A program made the position numbers and the translations under genes. A model generated the notes under the pieces. The model did not search any database, had not been told where the DNA came from, and was given only the letters and a program-made list of their open reading frames with translations. DNA of 64,000 nt from assembly GCA_049840435.1 (NCBI GenBank), contig JASGKY010000007.1:1-64000 (forward strand), given 5' to 3'. Numbering within the stretch: position 1 is the first letter of the stretch; each line of letters starts with the position of its first letter. This stretch comes from JADLHS01 sp049840435. Its GTDB lineage: Bacteria > Verrucomicrobiota > Verrucomicrobiia > Limisphaerales > JADLHS01. Below are positions 17,166 through 24,697 of this stretch, piece by piece.

Positions 17166-17582
17166 ATGAATTACTGGCTGGCGAAATCTGAACCGGAAGC
17201 CTACGCGTGGGCGCAATTAGTCAAAGACGGCAAAACCGCTTGGACCGGCGTGCGGAATTTTCAGGCGCGCAACAATCTTCGCGCGATGAAGAAGGGCGAC
17301 ATCGTTTTCTTCTATCACAGCGTGACGGACAAGCAGGTCGTCGGCGTGGCGAAGGTGGTGAAGGAGTTTTATCCCGACGCGACGGCTGAGGAGGGGGATT
17401 GGTCGTGCGTGGATATCGCGCCGGTCAAACCGCTGGCACAGCCGGTGACTTTGGAGACGATCAAGACGGACAAGGTTTTGAAAGACATGCCGCTCGTGAA
17501 ACAATCGCGTCTGTCAGTGACGCCGCTCACGGAGTCGCAGGCGAAGCGCTTGCTGGAACTTGGGGCGACGAAGTTGGGGTGA
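17166..17582 (+). CDS. EVE domain protein
   Basis: 138 residues from MNYWLAKSEPEAYAW. The longer frame from 17112 lies in the promoter block and is not used. The N-terminus WLAKSEP, then WTGVRNFQARNNLRAMKKGD, VFFYHS, VGVAKVV and the tail LVKQSRLSVTPLTESQ are diagnostic of the EVE (DUF55, THYN1-like) family. These are PUA-like folds that bind modified DNA or RNA bases, thought to take part in recognising modified nucleic acid. The full domain is present and nothing is fused to it. It stands alone on the plus strand, divergent from the surface-protein run and convergent with the RmlD-like gene (3 bases apart). Confidence 0.9.
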   Translation: MNYWLAKSEPEAYAWAQLVKDGKTAWTGVRNFQARNNLRAMKKGDIVFFYHSVTDKQVVGVAKVVKEFYPDATAEEGDWSCVDIAPVKPLAQPVTLETIKTDKVLKDMPLVKQSRLSVTPLTESQAKRLLELGATKLG

Positions 17583-17585
17583 ACT

Positions 17586-18452
17586 TCAGAATACTTCGTC
17601 TGGATTGTTTCGCAGCCAGTCCGTCAAGCCGGGCAGGGGAAAACTCAGATGCGCTTGAGCCTTGGCGCTGTTCAACGAAGTATCCGGTGAGCGCGGTGCG
17701 CCGTGATAATCTTTGAGCGAACTCACCGTGAACTTGGGATTGAGTTGTGGCCAACGAGTGGCCAAGGCTTCACCGATGCTGGCGCGTGACATCCGCTCTG
17801 CGCCGGCGACGTGAAACAATCCCGTACGCTTCTGTTGCAATAATTCCCAAGTCGCACGAGCGGTTATTGCCGCCGAGATTGGGCTGCGATATTCGTCCGT
17901 AAAAAAACTTGGCGTCTGGCCCGCCTGCCACGCGCGGCGAATCTGTTCGTTGAAGCCGCGATCCCCACTGGGTGAAGTGCCGCCGTTGAGCGAGGTGCGG
18001 ATGACGGTGTGGCACGGGTTGGTGAGAACGATCTGTTCAGCGAGGAGTTTGGTTTCCGCGTAAATGCTCAACGGCTCAACCGCGTCGGTCTCGACGTAGT
18101 TGCCTTGACGACCATTGAAGACGAGGTCGGTGGAGAAAAAGATGAAGGGCATTTCCGCCGCGAGTTCCGCCAGTAACGCGGTGCTCTCCACGTTGGTCTT
18201 TCGCGCAAGCGTCGGGTTCGCCTGACACTCCGGGCTCTTGCTCATCGCCGCGCAGTGGATGATGGCAGCGGGCTTTTGTGAGCGGAACGCCGCACGCACG
18301 GTCATGAAATCAAGCAGGTCAAGTTGCGCCCGTGTTAGGCTGATGGCTTCACACTGCGGGGCAAACCGAGGGGCAAGTTGAACCAGATAATTACCGATCA
18401 GGCCACCTGCGCCAGTAATCCAGACTACAGACTTTAGCGCAGATTTAATCAA
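17586..18452 (-). CDS. RmlD-like NAD(P)-dependent sugar-nucleotide reductase/epimerase
   Basis: 288 residues. A Rossmann nucleotide motif GAGGLIG lies at about 14-20, followed by Asp- and Ala-rich strands (LDLLDFMTVRAAF, IIHCAAMSK), the Ser/Thr of FFSTDLVFNG and the catalytic Tyr-Lys pair in YAETK (about 130-134). This is the layout of extended short-chain dehydrogenases such as dTDP-4-dehydrorhamnose reductase. A lone copy with no dTDP-rhamnose genes beside it leaves the substrate open. The start is a TTG that overlaps the end of aguB by eight bases, so the gene is probably translated together with aguB and the kinase upstream. Confidence 0.75.
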   Translation of the reverse strand: MIKSALKSVVWITGAGGLIGNYLVQLAPRFAPQCEAISLTRAQLDLLDFMTVRAAFRSQKPAAIIHCAAMSKSPECQANPTLARKTNVESTALLAELAAEMPFIFFSTDLVFNGRQGNYVETDAVEPLSIYAETKLLAEQIVLTNPCHTVIRTSLNGGTSPSGDRGFNEQIRRAWQAGQTPSFFTDEYRSPISAAITARATWELLQQKRTGLFHVAGAERMSRASIGEALATRWPQLNPKFTVSSLKDYHGAPRSPDTSLNSAKAQAHLSFPLPGLTDWLRNNPDEVF

Positions 18453-19347
18453 TCAACCGCTTGGTAATGTCGCCGTAGGCGTCGATGCGGCGGTCGCGCA
18501 GGAAGGGCCAGTGCGTGCGCGTCTGGTCCACTTGTGCAAGGTCTACCGGAACGATCATGATCTCTTCCTTGTCCGCGCTGGCTTTGGAGAGGATTTCACC
18601 GGACGTGCCGGCCACGAAACTTTGTCCCCAGAACTCGATGCCATCGCCGCCGACGCCTTTGAGGACTTCATGACCGATGCGGTTTGGTACAGCGACGTAG
18701 CAACCGTTCGCCACCGCATGACTGCGCTGGATGGTTTCCCACGCGCCGTGTTGTTTGATGCCGTTTTGCTTCTTCTCGCTGGGATGCCAACCAATGGCAG
18801 TTGGATAAAATAGAATCTGTGCACCTTGCAACGCGGTGAGTCGCGCGCCTTCGGGATACCATTGATCCCAACAGATCAAGACGCCGATCTTGCCAAAACG
18901 TGTGTTCCAGACACGGAATCCGAGGTCGCCGGGGGTAAAATAAAATTTCTCGTAGTAAAGCGGGTCGTCCGGAATATGCATCTTCCGGTACGTGCCGAGC
19001 AACGAACCGTCGGCGTCAATGATGGCGGCGGTGTTGTGATAGAGGCCGGCGGTACGTTTCTCGAACAATGAAGCGACAATGACGACGTTGTATTTCTTCG
19101 CCAACTTTTGAAAAGCGGCGGTGCTCGGGCCGGGGATGGATTCCGCGAGCTTGAAGTTTTCGTAGTCTTCGCTCTGGCAGAAATACTGCGAGGTGAAGAG
19201 TTCCTGGGTGCAGATGATCTGGGCGCCTTGCTTGGCGGCACGTTCGGCCAGCGCGAGGGTCTTTTTGCGATTAACCGTAGGGTCGGCAGCGCAGGCGTGT
19301 TGGAGCAGACCGAGTTTGATGATCGAACCGGACGACTTTTGCTTCAT
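18445..19347 (-). CDS. aguB: N-carbamoylputrescine amidase
   Basis: 300 residues, a carbon-nitrogen hydrolase (nitrilase superfamily). It hydrolyses N-carbamoylputrescine to putrescine, CO2 and ammonia, the last step from agmatine in polyamine synthesis. The catalytic triad is visible: Glu in TQELFTSQYF (about 49), Lys in YRKMHIPDDP (about 121) and Cys in GVLICWDQWYPE (about 158). The sequences around them, with ATAIGWHPSEKK-like and GTSGEIL segments, are those of AguB rather than of generic amidases. The partner agmatine deiminase (AguA) is not in the window. It is packed between the Ser/Thr kinase gene (6 bases) and the RmlD-like gene (overlap). Confidence 0.88.
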   Translation of the reverse strand: MKQKSSGSIIKLGLLQHACAADPTVNRKKTLALAERAAKQGAQIICTQELFTSQYFCQSEDYENFKLAESIPGPSTAAFQKLAKKYNVVIVASLFEKRTAGLYHNTAAIIDADGSLLGTYRKMHIPDDPLYYEKFYFTPGDLGFRVWNTRFGKIGVLICWDQWYPEGARLTALQGAQILFYPTAIGWHPSEKKQNGIKQHGAWETIQRSHAVANGCYVAVPNRIGHEVLKGVGGDGIEFWGQSFVAGTSGEILSKASADKEEIMIVPVDLAQVDQTRTHWPFLRDRRIDAYGDITKRLID

Positions 19348-19353
19348 GAGAAA

Positions 19354-20364
19354 TCAGGCTTTGGGGCGATGACGCGAGGTGCTTTCGAGTATTTCCGTCT
19401 GGCCGTGGAGTTCGGTGACTGGTGCGACGGCGGGAGTCTGGCCAAATAATTCACGGATGAATTTGCCAAGCGTCTCGTTCGTAGGGCCGTAGCCACCGTG
19501 GTAAATATAATACTCGAGTTCGTACATCAGTTCGTCGGCGCTGGTGAAACGCTTGCTGATATCGCGAGTGAGGCAGCGCTGTAGAATGGTGTTGAGGCGT
19601 TCGTCTACGCGGCCGTCCAGCGTGCGGAAATCTGGGATGGCTTGCTTGAGGATGCGTTGCCGGGATTCCTCGGCGGTCGGGCCTTTGAAAATATTGTGGC
19701 CGAGAATCAAGTTGGCCAGCACGACGCCGGCCGAGAACAGGTCGGAGCGTTTGTCGGTGATCTGAAAGTCCGCTTGTTCGGGGCTCATGTAGTCGGCCTT
19801 GCCGGCGACGACTTCGCCTTCCTGATCGGTGAGAAAGCCGCGCGCCTTGGCGATGCCGAAATCGGTCAGCTTTACATCGCCTTCGAAGGCGATCATGATG
19901 TTTTTGAAGCTCACGTCGCGATGAACGATGCCGAGCGGCTTGCCATCGGGGCCAGCCTTGGCGTGGGCGTAGGCCAGACCACGGGCAATGCGGCTGGTGA
20001 TGAACACGGCCAGTTCCAGGGGGAGCTGTTTGCGTTTCTCGGCGAGTTGTTGGGCGAATTGTTCCAGGTTCACGCCGCGGATGAGTTCCATCGCGATGAA
20101 GCAGACGTTGTTCGCCTCGCCGAGATGGTAAGTCTGCACGATATTGGTATGAATCAGGTCTGCCACTAGCTTCGCTTCGCCGACGAAGTTCTCGATGAAC
20201 ATCTTCTGGCTGGCATAATTGGCGCGGATGACTTTGATGGCCACGCGTTTCACGAAGTTGCGCGTGCCCCGTTGCTCCGCTTCGTACACGACGCCCATGC
20301 CGCCTTCGAAAATCTTGCGGACCACATCGTAACGAAAATCGCTTTGAATCGTGAAGAGAGCCAC
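19354..20364 (-). CDS. Hanks-type serine/threonine protein kinase
   Basis: 336 residues, starting at a GTG. Kinase landmarks run in order: glycine loop EGGMGVVYEAE (about 20-30), VAIKVI Lys (about 44), a Glu helix, catalytic loop HRDVSFKNIM (about 150) and DFG in LTDFGIAKARG, then an APE-like MSPEQADF. The catalytic loop reads VSFKN where most kinases have LKPEN, as in other bacterial kinases of this phylum, and should still be active. There is no transmembrane segment or sensor domain; the last 60 residues are a short unassigned tail. It is the first gene of the run with aguB and the RmlD-like gene, and divergent from the DksA-like gene. Confidence 0.88.
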   Translation of the reverse strand: MALFTIQSDFRYDVVRKIFEGGMGVVYEAEQRGTRNFVKRVAIKVIRANYASQKMFIENFVGEAKLVADLIHTNIVQTYHLGEANNVCFIAMELIRGVNLEQFAQQLAEKRKQLPLELAVFITSRIARGLAYAHAKAGPDGKPLGIVHRDVSFKNIMIAFEGDVKLTDFGIAKARGFLTDQEGEVVAGKADYMSPEQADFQITDKRSDLFSAGVVLANLILGHNIFKGPTAEESRQRILKQAIPDFRTLDGRVDERLNTILQRCLTRDISKRFTSADELMYELEYYIYHGGYGPTNETLGKFIRELFGQTPAVAPVTELHGQTEILESTSRHRPKA

Positions 20365-20574
20365 GCGGCGATGTTGGGAAAAGCGGCAAGCAAGTCAAGT
20401 GTCGGCATTTGGGAATTTTCATCGGTGGGGTAGCATCCGTAACAGCACCGGTTTTTTTCCAAGATTTTTGTGGATTATTTGCCCTCGTTTGATAAAGTCG
20501 CGCCCCTCGTAGAACGGAAAGGGATTCCGTCCGGGAGCAAATTCGAGCTTTGGCTCGCCAAGTTTTTGTTACGT

Positions 20575-21171
20575 GTGACAACGAAGAAAAAAGAAATTAA
20601 GAAGGCCGCGGGGCACAAGGAGCACACTACCGCCTCGGCTGCTGCCATCTTGGGACGCCCGGTGGTGACCAAGTCCATGCGCATCGATCAGCGTGGCCCG
20701 AAGAAGGTCAAGGCCGAGTGGCAGAAGTACTATGACCGTTTGCTGGAGTTGCGCGAACAGCTTATGCGGCAAATGAATGGTCTGGCCAAAGAGTCCGCGC
20801 AGGAAATCGCCGGTTACAGTTTGCACATGGCGGATTCGGGTACGGATAATTTCGACCGCGATTTTGCCCTGAGCTTGTTGTCCTCGGATCAAGATGCCGT
20901 TTACGAGATCGAAGAAGCCTTGAAACGCATCGAGCGCGACACGTATGGTGTTTGTGAGCTGACGGGGAAGGCGATCCCGAAAGCTCGGTTGGAAGCAATC
21001 CCGTGGGCGCGCTTTACGGTGCAAGCCCAAGCCCAGCTTGAACGGGAAGGTGCTTTGCGGCAACGTCGTTTGGGACAACTTGGGACTGTGGATGCCGCTG
21101 CTGCGCCTGAAGTCGAGGAAGACGGTGACGATGTACCTGACGAAAAACCAGCGAAGAAAGAAGAACAATAA
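20575..21171 (+). CDS. DksA/TraR-like protein with reduced zinc finger
   Basis: About 198 residues from the GTG at 20575 (an alternative GTG lies at 20470; the reading before 20575 is unconvincing). A Lys-rich N-terminus precedes a coiled coil (about 80-120: EWQKYYDRLLELREQLMRQM), then an acidic turn and the C-terminal motif YGVCELTGKAIPKARLEAIP. This is the DksA/TraR layout of proteins that enter the RNA polymerase secondary channel. The normal four-Cys zinc finger keeps only one Cys, so zinc binding is probably lost. The Glu/Asp-rich tail is disordered. It is immediately upstream of rpmG and rpsR and may be co-transcribed, pointing to a link with growth control. Confidence 0.8.
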   Translation: MTTKKKEIKKAAGHKEHTTASAAAILGRPVVTKSMRIDQRGPKKVKAEWQKYYDRLLELREQLMRQMNGLAKESAQEIAGYSLHMADSGTDNFDRDFALSLLSSDQDAVYEIEEALKRIERDTYGVCELTGKAIPKARLEAIPWARFTVQAQAQLEREGALRQRRLGQLGTVDAAAAPEVEEDGDDVPDEKPAKKEEQ

Positions 21172-21176
21172 ATTTT

Positions 21177-21344
21177 ATGCCGCGCGAAATCATTACCATC
21201 GAATGCACGGAAGCTCGCAAGGAGGGGAAATCTCCTTCGCGCTACACCACCACCCGCAACAAGAAGCTGAAGCCGGAAAAGCTCGAGATTAAAAAGTACA
21301 ATCCCGCGCTCCGGCGACACACGTTGCACAAGGAAATCAAGTAA
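21177..21344 (+). CDS. rpmG: 50S ribosomal protein L33
   Basis: 55 residues starting MPREIITIECTEARKEGKSP, with the L33 core SRYTTTRNKK and the ending YNPALRRHTLHKEIK. It is a component of the large ribosomal subunit near the E site. The zinc-binding Cys pairs of the C+ form are absent (only one Cys), so this is the zinc-independent form. It starts 5 bases after the DksA-like gene and ends 3 bases before rpsR. Confidence 0.93.
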   Translation: MPREIITIECTEARKEGKSPSRYTTTRNKKLKPEKLEIKKYNPALRRHTLHKEIK

Positions 21345-21347
21345 CCT

Positions 21348-21605
21348 ATGCCCCGCAAGACCAATACCGACAAGTCTGACAGCCGCGGTCGTCGCGGCTC
21401 AAACGAGAAACGCACGCCGCGCCCGAAGCCGAAGATCGACTTCACGGTGGATGCCTTGGACTTCAAGAACACGAACCTGCTCCGCCAGTTCGTGACTGAC
21501 CAGGGCCGGATTCTGCCGCGCAGGTACACCGGGCTTCCTGCGCACTATCAGCGCCGCCTCAACAAGGCGATCAAGCGCGCTCGGCAGATGCTGTTGGTGA
21601 AATAA
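21348..21605 (+). CDS. rpsR: 30S ribosomal protein S18
   Basis: 85 residues. The conserved S18 core is clear: DFKNTNLLRQFVTDQGRILP, RRYTGLPAHYQRRLNKAIKRAR and the terminal MLLVK. It binds S6 and 16S rRNA on the small-subunit platform. The 30-residue Lys/Arg-rich N-terminus is longer than in E. coli but normal for this phylum. It is the last gene of the rpmG-rpsR unit and is followed 9 bases later by a strong intrinsic terminator. Confidence 0.95.
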   Translation: MPRKTNTDKSDSRGRRGSNEKRTPRPKPKIDFTVDALDFKNTNLLRQFVTDQGRILPRRYTGLPAHYQRRLNKAIKRARQMLLVK

Positions 21606-21614
21606 TTTGCCTGA

Positions 21615-21644
21615 GCCCGCCGGAGTTTTCCGGCGGGCTTTTTT
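21615..21644 (+). terminator. Intrinsic terminator after rpsR
   Basis: A perfect nine-pair GC stem, GCCCGCCGG (21615-21623) with CCGGCGGGC (21630-21638), a six-base loop and a run of six T at 21639-21644. Confidence 0.93.
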
Positions 21645-21750
21645 GCGGCCTGCAATTGCAAATGGTTTGCAGTTGTAGATTCTTGCGCCAGCGCCGGGCG
21701 AAGGCGGGTTGGTGAAGGGGCTCATTGTAGGGTGGACTGCGTTTCAAATC

Positions 21751-22479
21751 ATGGACTATCTCCTGTTGCTTTCGAGCATCGCCTTGGGGGCGATCACTGT
21801 TTTGGGGTTCAAGCTTTATGATGCCAAGCATATCAAGCTGCTGAACGCTTTTACGGGGGCTTATCTTTTGTGCCTGACCTTCCTCCACCTGTTGCCGGAA
21901 CTGTATCACCAGCATGGCGAACACGCGGGGCACGATGGGCATGCGCCACTAATGATTGGAGCGTTGATGTTGGTCGGTTTTTTTGTGCAGATCGCCTTGG
22001 ATGTTATTTCCATGGGGGTGGAGCATGGGCACTCGCATCCCTTGCATGGTCGGATGCCCATTGGAGTGCTGGCGGGGCTTTGTCTGCATGCGTTAGTCGA
22101 GGCAATGGCTCTGGGTGACGGGCATGAACACCACGATCTCGAATCGCGCCGGTTGTTATTGATCAGCATCGTGATTCATAATTATCCGGTAGCCATTGCG
22201 CTGTTGGGCATGTTGTTGCAATCGGGCATGAAACGTTCGACTGCATTAAGTCTGTTGGGATTGTTTGCAGCAATGGCGCCGTTGGGAATGTTTATTAGCG
22301 GGCATACGGCGCTGGCGCATTATTCCCGTGAATTGATGGCCATCGTCATTGGCATCTTCATGCACATTTCGACCACCATTCTTTTCGAAGCGAGCGATGT
22401 GCACCGGTTCAACTATGCCAAGCTCGGGGCTATTCTTCTGGGGACGGCGTTGGGGGTGGCGAGTGTGTTGGCTCACTGA
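21751..22479 (+). CDS. ZIP-family metal transporter, probably zinc
   Basis: 242 residues from the ATG at 21751; a GTG at 21709 would add 14. About eight membrane helices are predicted. Between helices II and III is a His-rich loop (YHQHGEHAGHDGHAP) and a second lies at VEHGHSHPLHG, normal metal-loading loops in ZIP proteins. The transport core is seen as LHALVEAMALGDG and, in the next helix, IVIHNYPVAIALL, where ZIP proteins have HNxPxG. These residues form the metal site that lets zinc into the cytoplasm. The gene lies 3 bases before a Fur-family regulator, fitting a zinc uptake pair. Confidence 0.85.
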   Translation: MDYLLLLSSIALGAITVLGFKLYDAKHIKLLNAFTGAYLLCLTFLHLLPELYHQHGEHAGHDGHAPLMIGALMLVGFFVQIALDVISMGVEHGHSHPLHGRMPIGVLAGLCLHALVEAMALGDGHEHHDLESRRLLLISIVIHNYPVAIALLGMLLQSGMKRSTALSLLGLFAAMAPLGMFISGHTALAHYSRELMAIVIGIFMHISTTILFEASDVHRFNYAKLGAILLGTALGVASVLAH

Positions 22480-22482
22480 GGT

Positions 22483-22941
22483 ATGAACACTCGGGGGCAT
22501 GACGCGATATCCGCGCTGGCGAAGTCTTGCGATTGGCACGCAAAGCTGCGTCAGGAATCCTGCAAGCTTACCGGGCCGCGCCGGGCAATATTGCGGGTGC
22601 TGGGTGAACAAGGCCAACCGCTCACCAATAAAGAGATTTTCCAACGTTTGCCCAAAGGTCACTGCGATTTAGCGACGGTCTATCGTTCCATGCAGATGCT
22701 GGAGCGCTTGGGGTTGGTGAAACGCTTTCACTTTGGCGAAGGCGCAGCGCGCTACGCTTTGTTGGAGGCTGGTGACGATCCCCATCAACATCACCTAGTT
22801 TGCACACATTGCAGCCGGATCGAGCAAGTCGGCGAGTGTATTGTGCGGGAATTGGAAGCGCGGGTCGCAGCGCACAGTAAGTTCAAGGCGGTGACTCATC
22901 GGCTGGAGTTTTTTGGCATTTGCCCAGCCTGCCAAAAGTGA
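22483..22941 (+). CDS. Fur-family metal-responsive repressor, probably Zur
   Basis: 152 residues. An N-terminal winged helix (about 28-95) contains LTGPRRAILRVLGEQGQPLT and CDLATVYRSMQMLERLGLVK, the Fur DNA-reading helix. The dimerisation part holds HQHHLVCTHCSRIEQV and ends FFGICPACQK, two CxxC pairs that make the structural zinc site. His and Glu residues between them (HQHH, HRLEFFG) form the regulatory site. Placement 3 bases after a ZIP transporter gene makes Zur the best guess; Fur or PerR specificity cannot be read from the sequence alone. I see no obvious Zur box upstream of the transporter. Confidence 0.88.
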   Translation: MNTRGHDAISALAKSCDWHAKLRQESCKLTGPRRAILRVLGEQGQPLTNKEIFQRLPKGHCDLATVYRSMQMLERLGLVKRFHFGEGAARYALLEAGDDPHQHHLVCTHCSRIEQVGECIVRELEARVAAHSKFKAVTHRLEFFGICPACQK

Positions 22942-22969
22942 GAAAGCCACACCTCTTGGTGTGGCTTTC
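22942..22969. terminator. Bidirectional hairpin terminator
   Basis: A perfect twelve-pair stem, GAAAGCCACACC (22942-22953) with GGTGTGGCTTTC (22958-22969), around a four-base loop. The A and T tracts are inside the stem. It directly follows the Fur-family gene and faces the small minus-strand gene at 23008, so it can serve both. Confidence 0.8.
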
Positions 22970-23007
22970 CAACTAAGCTGGCTGAAATTTGTTTTGTTCC
23001 CTATTTC

Positions 23008-23172
23008 TTAGATGGCATCGGCTTCCCAATCGGCCAGATGGAGATACTCTTTGATTTTCCGGCGTTCATAGCGGCTTTTTTGAGCCTTCTTGGGTTGGCT
23101 ATCCGCCTTGCGGAACGGATGCTTTGGATCCCGAATGGCTTCGCTAATGGTTTCAATCATGGATTTGGTCAT
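23008..23172 (-). CDS. Small conserved-looking charged protein
   Basis: 54 residues from MTKSMIETISEAIRDPKHPF to the ending LHLADWEADAI. It is highly charged, with a basic centre (QPKKAQKSRYERRKIKEYLH) and an acidic end, no signal or membrane segment. A longer frame to 23262 adds an unlikely N-terminus. I do not recognise the family; a small nucleic-acid or ribosome-associated protein is possible but not shown. It ends 38 bases from the shared terminator. Confidence 0.55.
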   Translation of the reverse strand: MTKSMIETISEAIRDPKHPFRKADSQPKKAQKSRYERRKIKEYLHLADWEADAI

Positions 23173-23403
23173 AGCTCTTAGGGGATGAGGGATTTGAGGA
23201 CGACCTGCCTGATGAGCGCTTCCTTGTAGCGCCCTCTGTTGAGTATTTGCTGAGACGGGCATAACACCTCAGACGGTCCAACTATAAGACCGGTGTTCCC
23301 TCCTGTCATTCAAAATTTCCCGGAAATTTTTTTACGCAACAATCTTGTGACCTTACGAAGACAACCGCAGGATTCTTGCCGCCGAAAGCGAGAAAAAGAA
23401 GAT

Positions 23404-24657
23404 TCAACGCCCGGTTGCGCCAAGTCTTTGCATGACAACAAAACTTGTCGTCACCAAAACCACAGCACTGCCCAGAAACAAAGCGTAGTGCGAAACTTCC
23501 AGCAAAATGATCGGGGCGCTAAACTGGCCGATGATGCGGGCGAGGCTGGCGGCCCCTTGTGCGACGCCGATGTTGGCCCCTTGTTCGTTCGCAGCAGTCA
23601 GATTTGATAGCAAGCCGAACAGGGGCGGTCGCGTCAGACTCGAACCGATTGCCAGCAAGCCTAGTGCTCCGAGTAATTTCCACCACGCCAGACCTTCGCT
23701 GTGCATCAGTATGCCCCAGGAAAGCAGCCCGTTACCTTTGATGAACGGCAGCAGAGCGAGACTGATTCCGGTCAGGATGAGACTCATGGCAATGACCCTG
23801 GGCTCGCCGAGCTTTTTGACGATGCGCCCGATCATTCCGCCTTGGATGAAAGCACTGATGAGTCCGCAGTAAACAAAGAGGTAGGTGGCCACGGTGGCAG
23901 TCGAGGCGTTGTCTTTGATGTTGATGCCGAAGTTATCGCAGACCAGCAGGGCGAGGGTGACTTCAAAGCAACTGAAACAAAGTGTGGCGAGAAAGAAAAC
24001 AATCACCAACAACCCGATGCCTGGAGACGTCAGGGTGTGTTTCCATTGCGCGAAGTGTGGTCGTTCAGGAGCTTGTTCTGAGCCCGGTTTTCGACTTTCT
24101 GGCAGGATGGACAGTGCCAGCAGAAAATTTGCAGCACAGAACGCCGCCGCCACCCAGCCCGGACCAGTGATGCCCAGGTATTTCAAACTCACGCCGCCAA
24201 TGGCCGGTCCAAAGATGAAGCCCAATCCGAACGCCATGCCGATGAGCCCCATTTTTTTTGAGCGATTCTCCGGCGGGGTGATGTCGGCGATGTAAGCCTG
24301 CGCCACGGTGATGTTACCGCCGAATGCCCCGGCGAAAGCGCGCGCGATACCAAGCGTAATCAAGGCACTGGTCGTGTCATGGAGACCTGAACCCAATGCG
24401 AAGATTCCGTAGGAAATCGTTGCGCCCGCTGTGCTGAGCAACATGATTGGACGTCGTCCGACTTTATCCGAGAGACGCCCCCAGATCGGCGCGAAGACAA
24501 ATTGCATCGCCGAGAAACACGCCAGCACCAGACCGATGGTAAGGCTGCTGGCATCGAAACGCTTTGTGAAGACCGGCACGAGCGGCACGACAATACCGAA
24601 CCCGATGAGGTCAATGAACACCGTCAGCCAGACAATGAGTAGCGACGGCTTTCTCAT
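23404..24657 (-). CDS. MFS transporter, TetA/DHA1-like
   Basis: 417 residues from MRKPSLLIVWLTVFIDLIGF, with about twelve membrane helices. Family signatures: GFGIVVPLVP in helix I, GRLSDKVGRRPIMLL (motif A between helices II and III), then ARAFAGAFGGNITVAQAYIAD and GPAIGG in helix V, typical of drug:proton antiporters of the TCR/TetA branch. Substrate cannot be read off. A longer frame to 24744 overlaps the neighbouring dxs end. It follows dxs on the same strand after 40 bases and may be co-transcribed with the xseB-dxs pair. Confidence 0.85.
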   Translation of the reverse strand: MRKPSLLIVWLTVFIDLIGFGIVVPLVPVFTKRFDASSLTIGLVLACFSAMQFVFAPIWGRLSDKVGRRPIMLLSTAGATISYGIFALGSGLHDTTSALITLGIARAFAGAFGGNITVAQAYIADITPPENRSKKMGLIGMAFGLGFIFGPAIGGVSLKYLGITGPGWVAAAFCAANFLLALSILPESRKPGSEQAPERPHFAQWKHTLTSPGIGLLVIVFFLATLCFSCFEVTLALLVCDNFGINIKDNASTATVATYLFVYCGLISAFIQGGMIGRIVKKLGEPRVIAMSLILTGISLALLPFIKGNGLLSWGILMHSEGLAWWKLLGALGLLAIGSSLTRPPLFGLLSNLTAANEQGANIGVAQGAASLARIIGQFSAPIILLEVSHYALFLGSAVVLVTTSFVVMQRLGATGR

Positions 24658-24697
24658 CAGCGCAGGAATAATAGATTGGCCCGGAACTGGGGTGGGT

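Noticed and set aside
19451..20581. 376-codon minus-strand open frame with an Arg/His/Gln-rich translation
   Set aside because: It overlaps the Ser/Thr kinase gene on the same strand in another frame, and the kinase has every motif. The translation of the longer frame is low-complexity basic sequence typical of a shadow.
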